Shown here piece after piece: positions 36,495-44,430 of a stretch of 64,000 bases of DNA. How positions within the stretch are numbered: the first letter of the stretch is position 1; each line of letters opens with the position of its first letter. The translations under genes and the position numbers were made by a program. The stretch is from Allocoprococcus sp004560705 (GTDB lineage Bacteria; Bacillota; Clostridia; Lachnospirales; Lachnospiraceae). Where the stretch lies: NCBI RefSeq assembly GCF_052065755.1, contig NZ_JBQHTK010000006.1:62001-126000 (forward strand). Reading direction: 5' to 3'. The notes below the pieces were generated by a model that did no database searches, was not told the origin of the DNA, and saw nothing but the letters and a program-made list of their open reading frames with translations.

Positions 36495-36586
36495 AATATT
36501 ATAAGTAAGAATGAAAAGTATGCATGGAATACTTCTGATGAAAGATGGGAATACTTCTTGTATCTTGAAATCGGAGAGTGAATGAA
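36495..36586 (+). other. Short spacer between alr and mazF with a repeated 11-mer, no antitoxin gene
   Basis: The 92 bases between alr and mazF contain GGAATACTTCT twice (about 36524 and 36549). The first copy also forms the hairpin AGTAT...ATACT. No open frame large enough for an antitoxin such as EndoAI (about 90 residues) fits here. Confidence 0.6.
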
Positions 36587-36934
36587 GTGCAGGTAAGACG
36601 TGGAGATATCTATTATGCAGATTTAAGTCCGGTAGTCGGCTCAGAACAAGGAGGCATCCGTCCGGTGCTGATCATCCAGAACGATATAGGCAACAGGCAC
36701 AGCCCAACTGTGATTTGTGCAGCTATAACATCCCGAATGAATAAGGCAAAACTGCCTACACATGTTGAAATCGATTCGGGACGGTACAAAATCGTGAAGG
36801 ATTCTGTAGTCCTGCTGGAGCAGATACGCACAATCGACAAGCAGCGACTGAAAGATTTAGTCTGTCATGTGGACCGGGAACTGATGAGAAAAGTTGATGA
36901 GGCATTGTGTGTCAGTCTGATGCTTCATACATAG
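36587..36934 (+). CDS. mazF: MazF/NdoA-type endoribonuclease toxin
   Basis: A 115-residue PemK/MazF-fold mRNA interferase, close to B. subtilis NdoA. It starts near VRRGDIYYADLSPVVGSEQGG and continues RPVLIIQNDIGNRHSPTV; the catalytic Arg (GIRPV) and Thr (AAITSR) are in place, so it is probably active. The start GTG 36587 is eight bases after GGAGAG; an in-frame GTG three codons earlier touches that site and an ATG in another frame is not used. The antitoxin gene normally placed between alr and ndoA is missing. The antitoxin could be elsewhere, or the protein may be tolerated as a regulated RNase. Confidence 0.92.
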   Translation: MQVRRGDIYYADLSPVVGSEQGGIRPVLIIQNDIGNRHSPTVICAAITSRMNKAKLPTHVEIDSGRYKIVKDSVVLLEQIRTIDKQRLKDLVCHVDRELMRKVDEALCVSLMLHT

Positions 36935-36956
36935 TAAAGGAGAAACTGAAATAATT

Positions 36957-37796
36957 ATGGAAGAAGGCAATAGTTTACTTCAGAAAATGAGAAGAGTCTT
37001 TTCGGAAAATGAAGATCAGGAGCGGGTGGCTGAAGAAATTATAGAGAAGATTGAGGAAGGCTATCAGAAAGGTGTTCTTGCAAAGCGCGAAATGAAGATG
37101 ATCTGTAATGTTTTCGGATATATGGATTCTGAAGCAAAAGATATCATGACCCATCGTAAAAATATTGTGGGCCTGGACGGAAATACAACACTTTCAGATG
37201 CAATCAGATTTATTCTTGAAGAGAATAATTCCAGGTTTCCGGTCTATGAGGAGGATATTGACAATATTATCGGGATCGTCCATCTCAGAGATGCCATGAA
37301 ATGTTATCTGGATGATTCTTTAAGAAATGTCCGGATCAAGGATCTGAAAGAGATCATCCGGCCGGTAAGCTTTGTCCCTGAGACAAAAAGTATCGATAAG
37401 TTGTTTCAGCAGATGCAGAAAGACAAACGGCATATGGTCATCGTTCTCGATGAATACGGACAGACCGTAGGAATTGTTACGATGGAAGATATCATCGAAG
37501 AGATCGTCGGCAATATTCAGGATGAATATGATGAAGAAGAGGAGCTGATCACAAGTCAGCCGGACGGTACATATATCGTAGACGGAATGGCACAGCTTGA
37601 AGATCTGGAAGAAATACTGGGCATTAATTTTGAAGAAGAGGATTATGACACGATCAATGGTTATCTGATCGATTGCCTTGACAGAATTCCCTCTGAAGAC
37701 GAAAAATGCACGGTACAATTTGAAGGATATGTGTTCCAGGTACTGTCAGTTGATAACAATACCATCCGCAAAGTACGGATTATGAAGATGAAGTAA
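36957..37796 (+). CDS. CBS-domain protein of the HlyC/CorC family, without membrane domain
   Basis: A 279-residue soluble protein: N-terminal helical stretch (1-55), a CBS pair (about 58-185; DIMTHRKNIVGLDGN and VLDEYGQTVGIVTMEDIIEEIVGNIQDEYD), then a CorC/HlyC transporter-associated domain (about 200-279). The DUF21 membrane domain found in CNNM/CorC transporters is absent, so this is the short CorC type that acts with, or regulates, a transporter for Mg2+ or another ion. The ribosome site AAAGGAG is 14 bases from the ATG, longer than usual. It follows mazF by 22 bases and so probably belongs to the nnrD-alr-mazF transcript. Confidence 0.85.
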   Translation: MEEGNSLLQKMRRVFSENEDQERVAEEIIEKIEEGYQKGVLAKREMKMICNVFGYMDSEAKDIMTHRKNIVGLDGNTTLSDAIRFILEENNSRFPVYEEDIDNIIGIVHLRDAMKCYLDDSLRNVRIKDLKEIIRPVSFVPETKSIDKLFQQMQKDKRHMVIVLDEYGQTVGIVTMEDIIEEIVGNIQDEYDEEEELITSQPDGTYIVDGMAQLEDLEEILGINFEEEDYDTINGYLIDCLDRIPSEDEKCTVQFEGYVFQVLSVDNNTIRKVRIMKMK

Positions 37797-37806
37797 CAGT
37801 TGGTTC

Positions 37807-37835
37807 TTGTCAGGAACCGAAAAGAGTGCTAAAAT
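37807..37835 (+). promoter_or_regulatory. Promoter of yebC
   Basis: TTGTCA (37807-37812), 17-bp spacer, TAAAAT (37830-37835), about 50 bases before the yebC ATG. A dyad overlaps the -10 (next entry). Confidence 0.6.
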
Positions 37836-37854
37836 AAAATGATTAATATTTTAG
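37829..37854. promoter_or_regulatory. Dyad overlapping the yebC promoter
   Basis: CTAAAATA (37829-37836) and TATTTTAG (37847-37854) are perfect inverted repeats 10 bases apart. They cover the -10 and the start of transcription, the usual place of a repressor operator. The cognate regulator is unknown. Confidence 0.5.
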
Positions 37855-37885
37855 TGAATACTATACGAACAGAGAGGTAAATACA

Positions 37886-38617
37886 ATGTCTGGACATTCA
37901 AAGTTTGCGAATATCAAGCATAAAAAAGAAAAAAATGATGCTGCGAAGGGAAAAATCTTTACGAAGATCGGCCGTGAGATTGCAGTTGCTGTAAAGGAAG
38001 GCGGCGGAGCTGATCCTGCAAATAACAGCAGACTTCGAGATGCAATAGCAAAAGCAAAGGCAAATAATATGCCGAATGACAATATCGAACGAAGCATCAA
38101 GAAAGCAGCGGGAGATGGAGACGCGAACAATTATGAACATATCGTTTATGAAGGATATGGCCCGAACGGTACAGCAATCATTGTCGATGCGCTGACTGAC
38201 AATCGTAACCGTACCGCGTCAAATGTACGAAGCGCTTTTACGAAAGGAAAAGGCAATATCGGAACCTCCGGCTGCGTTTCCTTCATGTTTGACAAGAAGG
38301 GACAGATCATTATCGATAAGGAAGAATGTGAACTGGATGCGGATGATCTGATGATGCAGGCACTGGATGCAGGTGCAGAAGATTTCTCAGAGGAAGAAGA
38401 CAGCTTTGAGATCCTTACTTCACCGGATGATTTCAGTGAGGTCCGTCTTGCACTTGAGGAAGCAGGAATCCCGATGGCAAGTGCGGAAGTGACCATGATC
38501 CCGCAGACATGGGTGACACTGGAAAGTGAAGAAGATATCAAAAATATTCAGAAGACCTTAGATCTTCTTGAGGATGATGACGACGTGCAGGAAGTGTACC
38601 ACAACTGGGAAGAATAA
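37886..38617 (+). CDS. yebC: YebC/PmpR family protein (TACO1-like)
   Basis: A 243-residue protein, MSGHSKFANIKHKKEKNDAAKG at the start, as in the whole family. Three domains are usual; blocks KAKANNMPNDNIERSIKKAAGDG and YEGYGPNGTAIIVDALTDNRNRTASNVR are highly conserved. Once annotated as a DNA-binding regulator; recent work places it in translation, easing ribosome stalling at proline runs. The protein ends in a very acidic tail (EDDDDVQEVYHNWEE). The next gene begins 22 bases later, so it may share the message. Confidence 0.95.
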   Translation: MSGHSKFANIKHKKEKNDAAKGKIFTKIGREIAVAVKEGGGADPANNSRLRDAIAKAKANNMPNDNIERSIKKAAGDGDANNYEHIVYEGYGPNGTAIIVDALTDNRNRTASNVRSAFTKGKGNIGTSGCVSFMFDKKGQIIIDKEECELDADDLMMQALDAGAEDFSEEEDSFEILTSPDDFSEVRLALEEAGIPMASAEVTMIPQTWVTLESEEDIKNIQKTLDLLEDDDDVQEVYHNWEE

Positions 38618-38639
38618 TTCCGGAACGGAGGAATCAGAT

Positions 38640-39401
38640 ATGACTCATAACACGAAGGAAGAACTGGAGAGATTGTTCAAACTGGCTGTTCCTCTTGCGA
38701 AGGAATTTAACAAACGTACATATTCTGATTTGTTCCAGAGCAAATATGAGGAATTCAAGCCCCTTTTTGATGCAATTGAACGGGAGTGTGCAGAAGCTGA
38801 TAATCCGGATGAGGCGGTGGAAGAGGTAGCGTCCGTGATTCCCGATGCCATGCATCAGATTCTGGAAAAAGCCGGATCCAAACGTAAGAAAGAACAAATT
38901 CTGATGAATTACAATATGGGAATGGTGTCTTTCATTATCCCGATGATGCGTTACGGCAGGACACCTGTGTGTGAGAAAGTCGTAGACCGTATGATTGTTT
39001 TGTGGAACGATAACGGGCTGGAGATGGATCTTGGCAAATCATCATATGAAGATATTGAGGGCGGATTCAAAGCACGGATGTGCTATATAACCACTGCAGT
39101 CTGTGAGGGCCTCGGCAAGCCGGATCATTGTTATGAACTGGAAACACTGAGAAATTACCGTGACGGATATCTGGCAAATTCCGAAGGTGGTATGCAGATC
39201 ATTCGAGAATACTATGATATAGCGCCGACTATTGTTAAGAGGCTTGGACGCAGCACAGATGCGGGAGAGGTTTATCTGGAAATCTGGAAACAGTATCTTG
39301 AGCCATGTGTCAGGCTGATAGAGGATGGAAAACCGGCAGAGTGTAAGGAAGTGTACACCGATATGGTACGCACTCTGAAGACAAAATACTTATATTCTTA
39401 G
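38640..39401 (+). CDS. Uncharacterised protein with CFI-box-like motif
   Basis: A 253-residue soluble protein. The first 110 residues are helical and not recognised. Residues about 140-195 hold CYITTAVCEGLGKPDHCYELETLRNYRDGYL, which resembles the CFI-box family motif (C-[FY]-I-T-T-A ... RN-[FY]-RD), a short block found at the C-terminal side of many otherwise unrelated bacterial proteins. The conserved Cys residues in it could bind metal or be modified. The function is unknown. Start 38640 follows GGAGG; the previous gene is yebC and metY starts 11 bases after its stop. Confidence 0.6.
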   Translation: MTHNTKEELERLFKLAVPLAKEFNKRTYSDLFQSKYEEFKPLFDAIERECAEADNPDEAVEEVASVIPDAMHQILEKAGSKRKKEQILMNYNMGMVSFIIPMMRYGRTPVCEKVVDRMIVLWNDNGLEMDLGKSSYEDIEGGFKARMCYITTAVCEGLGKPDHCYELETLRNYRDGYLANSEGGMQIIREYYDIAPTIVKRLGRSTDAGEVYLEIWKQYLEPCVRLIEDGKPAECKEVYTDMVRTLKTKYLYS

Positions 39402-39412
39402 GGGGACTCAAC

Positions 39413-40693
39413 ATGAGCGATTACAGAATGGAGACGAAGTGTATTCAATCAGGATATACACCGAAGAACGGCGAACCGCGTGTTCTGCCGATTTATCAAA
39501 GTACAACATTTAAATATGACGACAGCGATCAGATGGGAAAATTGTTTGATCTGGAAGCTTCCGGATATTTCTACACAAGGCTGCAGAATCCAACCAATGA
39601 TGCTGTCGCAGCAAAGATCTGTGATATGGAGGGCGGATATGCAGCGATGCTAACGTCATCCGGACAGGCGGCAAATTTCTACGCAATCATGAATATTGCG
39701 GAAGCAGGAGATCATATTATCTGTTCTTCTGCTGTATATGGCGGTACATACAATCTTTATGCACATACCATCCGCAAGATGGGCATCCAGGCAACTTTCG
39801 TTGATCCGGACTGCACACCGGAAGAACTTGATGTGGCTTTCCGGGAGAACACGAAAGCTGTTGTCGGTGAGACGATTGCCAATCCGGCACTTACTGTACT
39901 GGATATTGAAAAATTTGCCAAAGCAGCACATGCACATGGAGTCCCGCTGATCGTTGATAATACATTTGCAACACCGATCAACTGCCGCCCGTTTGAATGG
40001 GGCGCGGATATTGTTACACATTCCACCACCAAATATATGGATGGTCATGCATCCTGTGTCGGCGGTGCGATCGTTGACAGCGGTAACTTTGACTGGACAA
40101 AATATGCGGATAAGTTCCCGGGACTTACCACTCCGGATGAGACATATCATGGGCTGGTTTATACGGAGCGTTTCGGTAAAGGAGCATACATTACAAAAGC
40201 GACTTCCCAGATGATGCGAGATCTTGGATCTATCCAGTCACCGCAGAATGCGTTTCTTCTTAATATCGGCCTGGAGACACTGCATCTTCGTATGCCCAGA
40301 CATTGCGAAAATGCGCTGAAGGCTGCTGAGTTCCTGAAGAGCCAGGAAAAAGTTGCATGGGTGAACTGCCCATCTATGGAAGGTGATAAATATTATGATC
40401 TTGCCAAGAAATATATGCCAAACGGTACTTGCGGTGTCATTACATTCGGTCTGAAAGGTGGTCGCGATGCAGCTGTGAAGATGATGGACAGTCTTAAGAT
40501 GATTGCGATTGTGACTCATGTCGCAGATGCGAGAAGTTGTGTTCTTCATCCGGCAAGCCATACACATCGTCAGATGAATGATAAAGAACTTCTGGAAGCA
40601 GGAGTACAGCCGGATCTGATCCGTTTCAGTGTGGGCATTGAAAATATTGACGATATTATTGATGACCTGAAACAGGCACTGGAAGCAGTATAG
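39413..40693 (+). CDS. metY: O-acetylhomoserine sulfhydrylase
   Basis: A 426-residue PLP enzyme of the Cys/Met metabolism family. It makes homocysteine from O-acetylhomoserine and sulfide. The PLP lysine is in ADIVTHSTTKYMDGHASCVGG (about residue 208); the substrate block VLPIYQSTTFKYDDSDQM and the end HPASHTHRQM are as in MetY. Methionine gamma-lyase and cystathionine synthases share the fold but are shorter (about 390) and lack the insertions seen here. No SAM riboswitch lies upstream; the 11-base gap to the CFI-box gene suggests one transcript. A terminator follows. Confidence 0.9.
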   Translation: MSDYRMETKCIQSGYTPKNGEPRVLPIYQSTTFKYDDSDQMGKLFDLEASGYFYTRLQNPTNDAVAAKICDMEGGYAAMLTSSGQAANFYAIMNIAEAGDHIICSSAVYGGTYNLYAHTIRKMGIQATFVDPDCTPEELDVAFRENTKAVVGETIANPALTVLDIEKFAKAAHAHGVPLIVDNTFATPINCRPFEWGADIVTHSTTKYMDGHASCVGGAIVDSGNFDWTKYADKFPGLTTPDETYHGLVYTERFGKGAYITKATSQMMRDLGSIQSPQNAFLLNIGLETLHLRMPRHCENALKAAEFLKSQEKVAWVNCPSMEGDKYYDLAKKYMPNGTCGVITFGLKGGRDAAVKMMDSLKMIAIVTHVADARSCVLHPASHTHRQMNDKELLEAGVQPDLIRFSVGIENIDDIIDDLKQALEAV

Positions 40694-40708
40694 TTAATAA
40701 AATGATTT

Positions 40709-40740
40709 AGGGAGATTGTGAAAAAGCAGTCTCCCTTTTT
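40709..40740 (+). terminator. Terminator of metY
   Basis: AGGGAGATTG and CAGTCTCCCT pair with one G-U pair around an A-rich loop, followed by a T5 tract. Confidence 0.9.
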
Positions 40741-40871
40741 GTTGCCATGCAGATGAGAAAAATGATCCCGCGAACCATTTTTGAGTATAGTATTTCCTTC
40801 CCCTGTGCATACTTTTATTTGCAGAGAACCGTGTTCTGAATGAAATGTGTATAGAAAGAGAGGGAGCAATA

Positions 40872-41636
40872 ATGGAAGACAGTGATGTGAAAGAATATCA
40901 GATACGTAAGCGATCCAACATGAGTGAGACAGAGGCAAATGACAAGAAAGAACCGGAAAATCTATCGGAGGAAGACATTCATATCCGGGAAATGGGAACA
41001 CTTCCGCTTGAAGAAGGTCATGCACACCGAATTGAACTTCTGACGGTGATAGGAGAAGTTGAAGGACATGAAGCGGTGTCCGGAAATACGAAGGCAACCA
41101 AATATGAACATCTTCTACCTAAGCTGGCCCAGATCGAAAATAGTGAGGAAGTTGACGGAGTACTGATCCTTCTTAATACACTCGGAGGTGATGTGGAGGC
41201 AGGATTAGCCATTGCAGAAATGATAGCTTCCCTCAGTAAACCGACCGTTTCGCTGGTACTTGGCGGCTGTCATTCTATTGGAGGGCCACTGGCGGTTTCG
41301 GCGGATTATTCTTTCATTGTTCCGAGTGGCACCATGATCATTCATCCAGTCAGAACCAGCGGTATGTTTATCGGTGTCATGCAGAGCCTTCGAAATATGG
41401 AGAAGACGCAGGATCGGATTACCGGATTTCTGGCTGCCCACTCAAAGATGAGTCAGGAACGCATTGAAGAACTGATGCTGGATCCGACACAATTGGTAAA
41501 AGATGTAGGTACGATGCTCGACGGAGAGCAGGCCGTGAGAGAAGGTCTCATTGATGAAGTAGGCGGAATCAGTCAGGCTTTGAAAAAATTGCATGAAATG
41601 ATCCGGGAAAAACAAAAAAAGTCTGATGAAAATTAA
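40872..41636 (+). CDS. tepA: ClpP-class serine protease, TepA/YmfB family
   Basis: A 254-residue cytoplasmic serine protease. An acidic N-terminal 50 residues precede a ClpP/crotonase-like fold: VDGVLILLNTLGGDVEAGLAIAEMI (about 93), the nucleophile block SLVLGGCHSIGGPLAVSADYSF (Ser at about 138), and the His in GTMIIHPVRTSGM. TepA (translocation-enhancing protein) is linked to protein export in Bacillus, where it lies just upstream of spoIIIE; the same order holds here (ftsK 110 bases downstream). The start 40872 follows GGGAG. Confidence 0.9.
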   Translation: MEDSDVKEYQIRKRSNMSETEANDKKEPENLSEEDIHIREMGTLPLEEGHAHRIELLTVIGEVEGHEAVSGNTKATKYEHLLPKLAQIENSEEVDGVLILLNTLGGDVEAGLAIAEMIASLSKPTVSLVLGGCHSIGGPLAVSADYSFIVPSGTMIIHPVRTSGMFIGVMQSLRNMEKTQDRITGFLAAHSKMSQERIEELMLDPTQLVKDVGTMLDGEQAVREGLIDEVGGISQALKKLHEMIREKQKKSDEN

Positions 41637-41639
41637 GTA

Positions 41640-41668
41640 ATGACACGAACGGCGGCTAATGCTATAAT
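41640..41668 (+). promoter_or_regulatory. Promoter of ftsK
   Basis: ATGACA (41640-41645), 17-bp spacer, and an extended -10, TGCTATAAT, with TATAAT at 41663-41668. Confidence 0.75.
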
Positions 41669-41745
41669 AGTATAGTATGTATAAAATCAGCCGATTATTA
41701 AACCGGCAAAGATAAAAGGGGTATATTTGATAAGGGGGAAGTTTT

Positions 41746-44406
41746 ATGGCTTCAAAAACAGAGGGAAAGAAAAAAACGTCAAGGACTTCCACCTCTTCTA
41801 AATCGAAGGGGAGAAGTCAGACAAAAAAGAAAACAGGGAATACCGGGGGAGCAAAAAAGACAAAAACAGCTGCAGCTGCCTCTCAGAACAGTTTTATTGC
41901 AGGAGAGATTTTGATTTGGGTGACATTGGCAGTGAGTATTCTCCTTGTAATCAGTAATTTCGGGCTGGCAGGATTTGTCGGAGCGAAGATCGCTGGAGTG
42001 ATGCAGAAATATATCGGATGGATGGCGTATGTATTCCCGATCCTGTTATTTTGCGGAGTTGCTTTTGTGGTTTCTAATAGAGGAAATTCGGTTGCATATA
42101 TAAAAATATCGGCCGCCGCCGTACTTACAATTCTGTTGTGTGTGCTTCTCCAGCTTCTGAATGACAGAGGCGGACTGATTGGTGAAGGTATTGCAGATCT
42201 GATGGTGCCTGCGATCGGAGTGGCCGGTACATATGTTGTCGTAGTGATTCTGATGATCATCTGCATTGTGTTGATCACAGAACGCTCTGTTTTACGCGGA
42301 GTGAGAAAGGGAAGCGAGAAGGCTTATGACCGCGCGCGTGAAGATATGCAGCGTCACAGAGAAGAATCTATCGAGAAGAAGATGCAGAAGGAGCAGATTC
42401 GCGAACAGGAAAGGGAACAGAAGCGGATGGATCACCAAGTCTCCGGTGTGTCGTTTAATACCACACTGGACAGGAAGCTGGAAGAGCCGAAAACCGAATC
42501 GGAAACCGATAAGAAAGAACAGAAAAAACGCACATCGAGAGTGAAAGCAACAAAGCGTTCGAAACAAGATGTTAACACGGTGATTGCAGGGGCGGAAGAG
42601 GCAGCAGCGAAGCATATAATGGAGCAGACTGGTCAGATTGCACTTGACGATGTTGTAATTAACCGTGCAATGCCGCTTTCTGCAGTAGAGTTGAAACCGG
42701 AGCCCGAACCGGAACCGTCTGTAAATCCGGCTGAGCATGTCCCGGATTTCCTGAAAGATGCGATGGAAGAAGCAAAGGCAGCATCCGGGAAAACACAGCC
42801 GGAGACTGTTTCAGAAAGAATCACAGCTCAGGATCATACGGCGGATGTTCCTCAGAATAAACGCAATTCATCAAAAATGAAGGCAGATGTCTCGAAAGAA
42901 ACAGCGGATGTGGAACAAATCATATCACAGACACAGATGCCGAAAGAGTACAGCTTCCCACCCATTTCTCTTCTTAAGAAGGGATCAGGAAGCGGCGGGG
43001 ATTCCGATAAGCATCTTAGAGAGACTGCCATGAAGCTTCAGAAGACACTCCAGACATTTGGGGTCAATGTTACAATTACGAACATCAGCTGTGGACCTTC
43101 TGTTACCAGATATGAACTGCAGCCGGAAATGGGCGTGAAAGTCAGTAAAATCGTTGGCTTGGCCGATGATATCAAGCTGAATCTTGCTGCTGCCGATATC
43201 CGAATAGAAGCACCGATCCCGGGAAAAGCGGCGGTTGGAATCGAAGTTCCGAATAAGGAAAATTCTACAGTCATGCTGCGTGATCTGCTGGAGTCTGATG
43301 AGTTTAAAAAGAATAAATCAAAAATTGCATTTGCTACAGGTCGGGACATTGCCGGAAAGGTTGTTGTGTCTGATATTGCGAAAATGCCGCATCTTCTTGT
43401 AGCAGGAGCAACCGGTTCCGGAAAATCCGTCTGTATCAATACATTGATCATGAGTATTCTTTATAAAGCAAAACCGGATGAAGTAAAACTGATTATGGTA
43501 GACCCGAAAGTAGTAGAACTAAGTGTCTATAACGGGATTCCGCATCTTCTGATCCCGGTTGTAACGGATCCCAAGAAAGCGGCAGGTGCGCTGAATTGGG
43601 CGGTTGCAGAAATGAATAAGCGGTATCAGCTTTTTGCTGAATACAATGTAAGAGATATCAAAGGTTTCAATGACAGAGTAGAAAATATCAAAGATATTGA
43701 CGATCCTGATAAGCCGCAGAAGATGCCGCAGATCGTGATTATCGTAGATGAGCTTGCAGATCTCATGATGGTTGCACCAGGAGATGTGGAAGAATCGATC
43801 TGCCGTCTTGCCCAGCTTGCACGTGCAGCCGGAATCCATCTGGTACTTGCGACACAGAGACCATCGGTTAATGTCATTACCGGTCTGATCAAAGCAAATA
43901 TGCCGTCAAGAATCGCATTTTCCGTCTCATCGGGGGTCGATTCCAGAACGATTATTGACATGAACGGGGCAGAGAAACTTCTCGGAAAAGGTGATATGCT
44001 TTTCTATCCGGCAGGATATCAGAAACCTGTGCGTGTTCAGGGAGCATTTGTTTCTGACAAAGAAGTACAGAATGTTGTCGAGTATCTGAAAGAAAACAGT
44101 GGCAAGATCACTTACAACGAAGATATCCAGAACCACGTTAATCTGAATCCGTCGGCTGCTCAGGCATCCGGAGGAGCGGATGACCGGGATGTTTATTTCG
44201 TGGAAGCAGGCAAATTTATTATTGAGAAAGATAAAGCATCGATCGGCATGCTTCAAAGAATATTCAAGATTGGATTTAACCGTGCAGCACGAATTATGGA
44301 TCAGCTTGCAGAAGCCGGGGTTGTAGGCGAGGAAGAAGGAACAAAACCAAGAAAAGTGCTGATGTCGATGGAAGAATTTGAACAATATATAGAAGAATAC
44401 GTTTAG
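41746..44406 (+). CDS. ftsK: DNA translocase FtsK/SpoIIIE
   Basis: An 886-residue membrane-anchored DNA pump that clears chromosomes from the division septum, or into the forespore. The N-terminus is a Lys/Thr-rich start (1-50), then four membrane helices (about 52-185), a long charged linker (about 190-400), and the motor domain: LLVAGATGSGKSVCINTLIMSI (Walker A, about 553), MVDPKVVELSVYNGIPHLL, IVDELADLMM (Walker B), LARAAGIHLVLATQRPSVNVITGLIK. The gamma winged helix (about 815-886), which reads KOPS/SRS-like DNA motifs, ends the protein. Whether it is the SpoIIIE or the FtsK-like form cannot be told from the sequence. Confidence 0.96.
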   Translation: MASKTEGKKKTSRTSTSSKSKGRSQTKKKTGNTGGAKKTKTAAAASQNSFIAGEILIWVTLAVSILLVISNFGLAGFVGAKIAGVMQKYIGWMAYVFPILLFCGVAFVVSNRGNSVAYIKISAAAVLTILLCVLLQLLNDRGGLIGEGIADLMVPAIGVAGTYVVVVILMIICIVLITERSVLRGVRKGSEKAYDRAREDMQRHREESIEKKMQKEQIREQEREQKRMDHQVSGVSFNTTLDRKLEEPKTESETDKKEQKKRTSRVKATKRSKQDVNTVIAGAEEAAAKHIMEQTGQIALDDVVINRAMPLSAVELKPEPEPEPSVNPAEHVPDFLKDAMEEAKAASGKTQPETVSERITAQDHTADVPQNKRNSSKMKADVSKETADVEQIISQTQMPKEYSFPPISLLKKGSGSGGDSDKHLRETAMKLQKTLQTFGVNVTITNISCGPSVTRYELQPEMGVKVSKIVGLADDIKLNLAAADIRIEAPIPGKAAVGIEVPNKENSTVMLRDLLESDEFKKNKSKIAFATGRDIAGKVVVSDIAKMPHLLVAGATGSGKSVCINTLIMSILYKAKPDEVKLIMVDPKVVELSVYNGIPHLLIPVVTDPKKAAGALNWAVAEMNKRYQLFAEYNVRDIKGFNDRVENIKDIDDPDKPQKMPQIVIIVDELADLMMVAPGDVEESICRLAQLARAAGIHLVLATQRPSVNVITGLIKANMPSRIAFSVSSGVDSRTIIDMNGAEKLLGKGDMLFYPAGYQKPVRVQGAFVSDKEVQNVVEYLKENSGKITYNEDIQNHVNLNPSAAQASGGADDRDVYFVEAGKFIIEKDKASIGMLQRIFKIGFNRAARIMDQLAEAGVVGEEEGTKPRKVLMSMEEFEQYIEEYV

Positions 44407-44430
44407 AAAAACGGAAGGAGACGAAAGACA

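Noticed and set aside
39380..39412. SAM riboswitch or T-box upstream of metY
   Set aside because: Only 11 bases separate the two genes.
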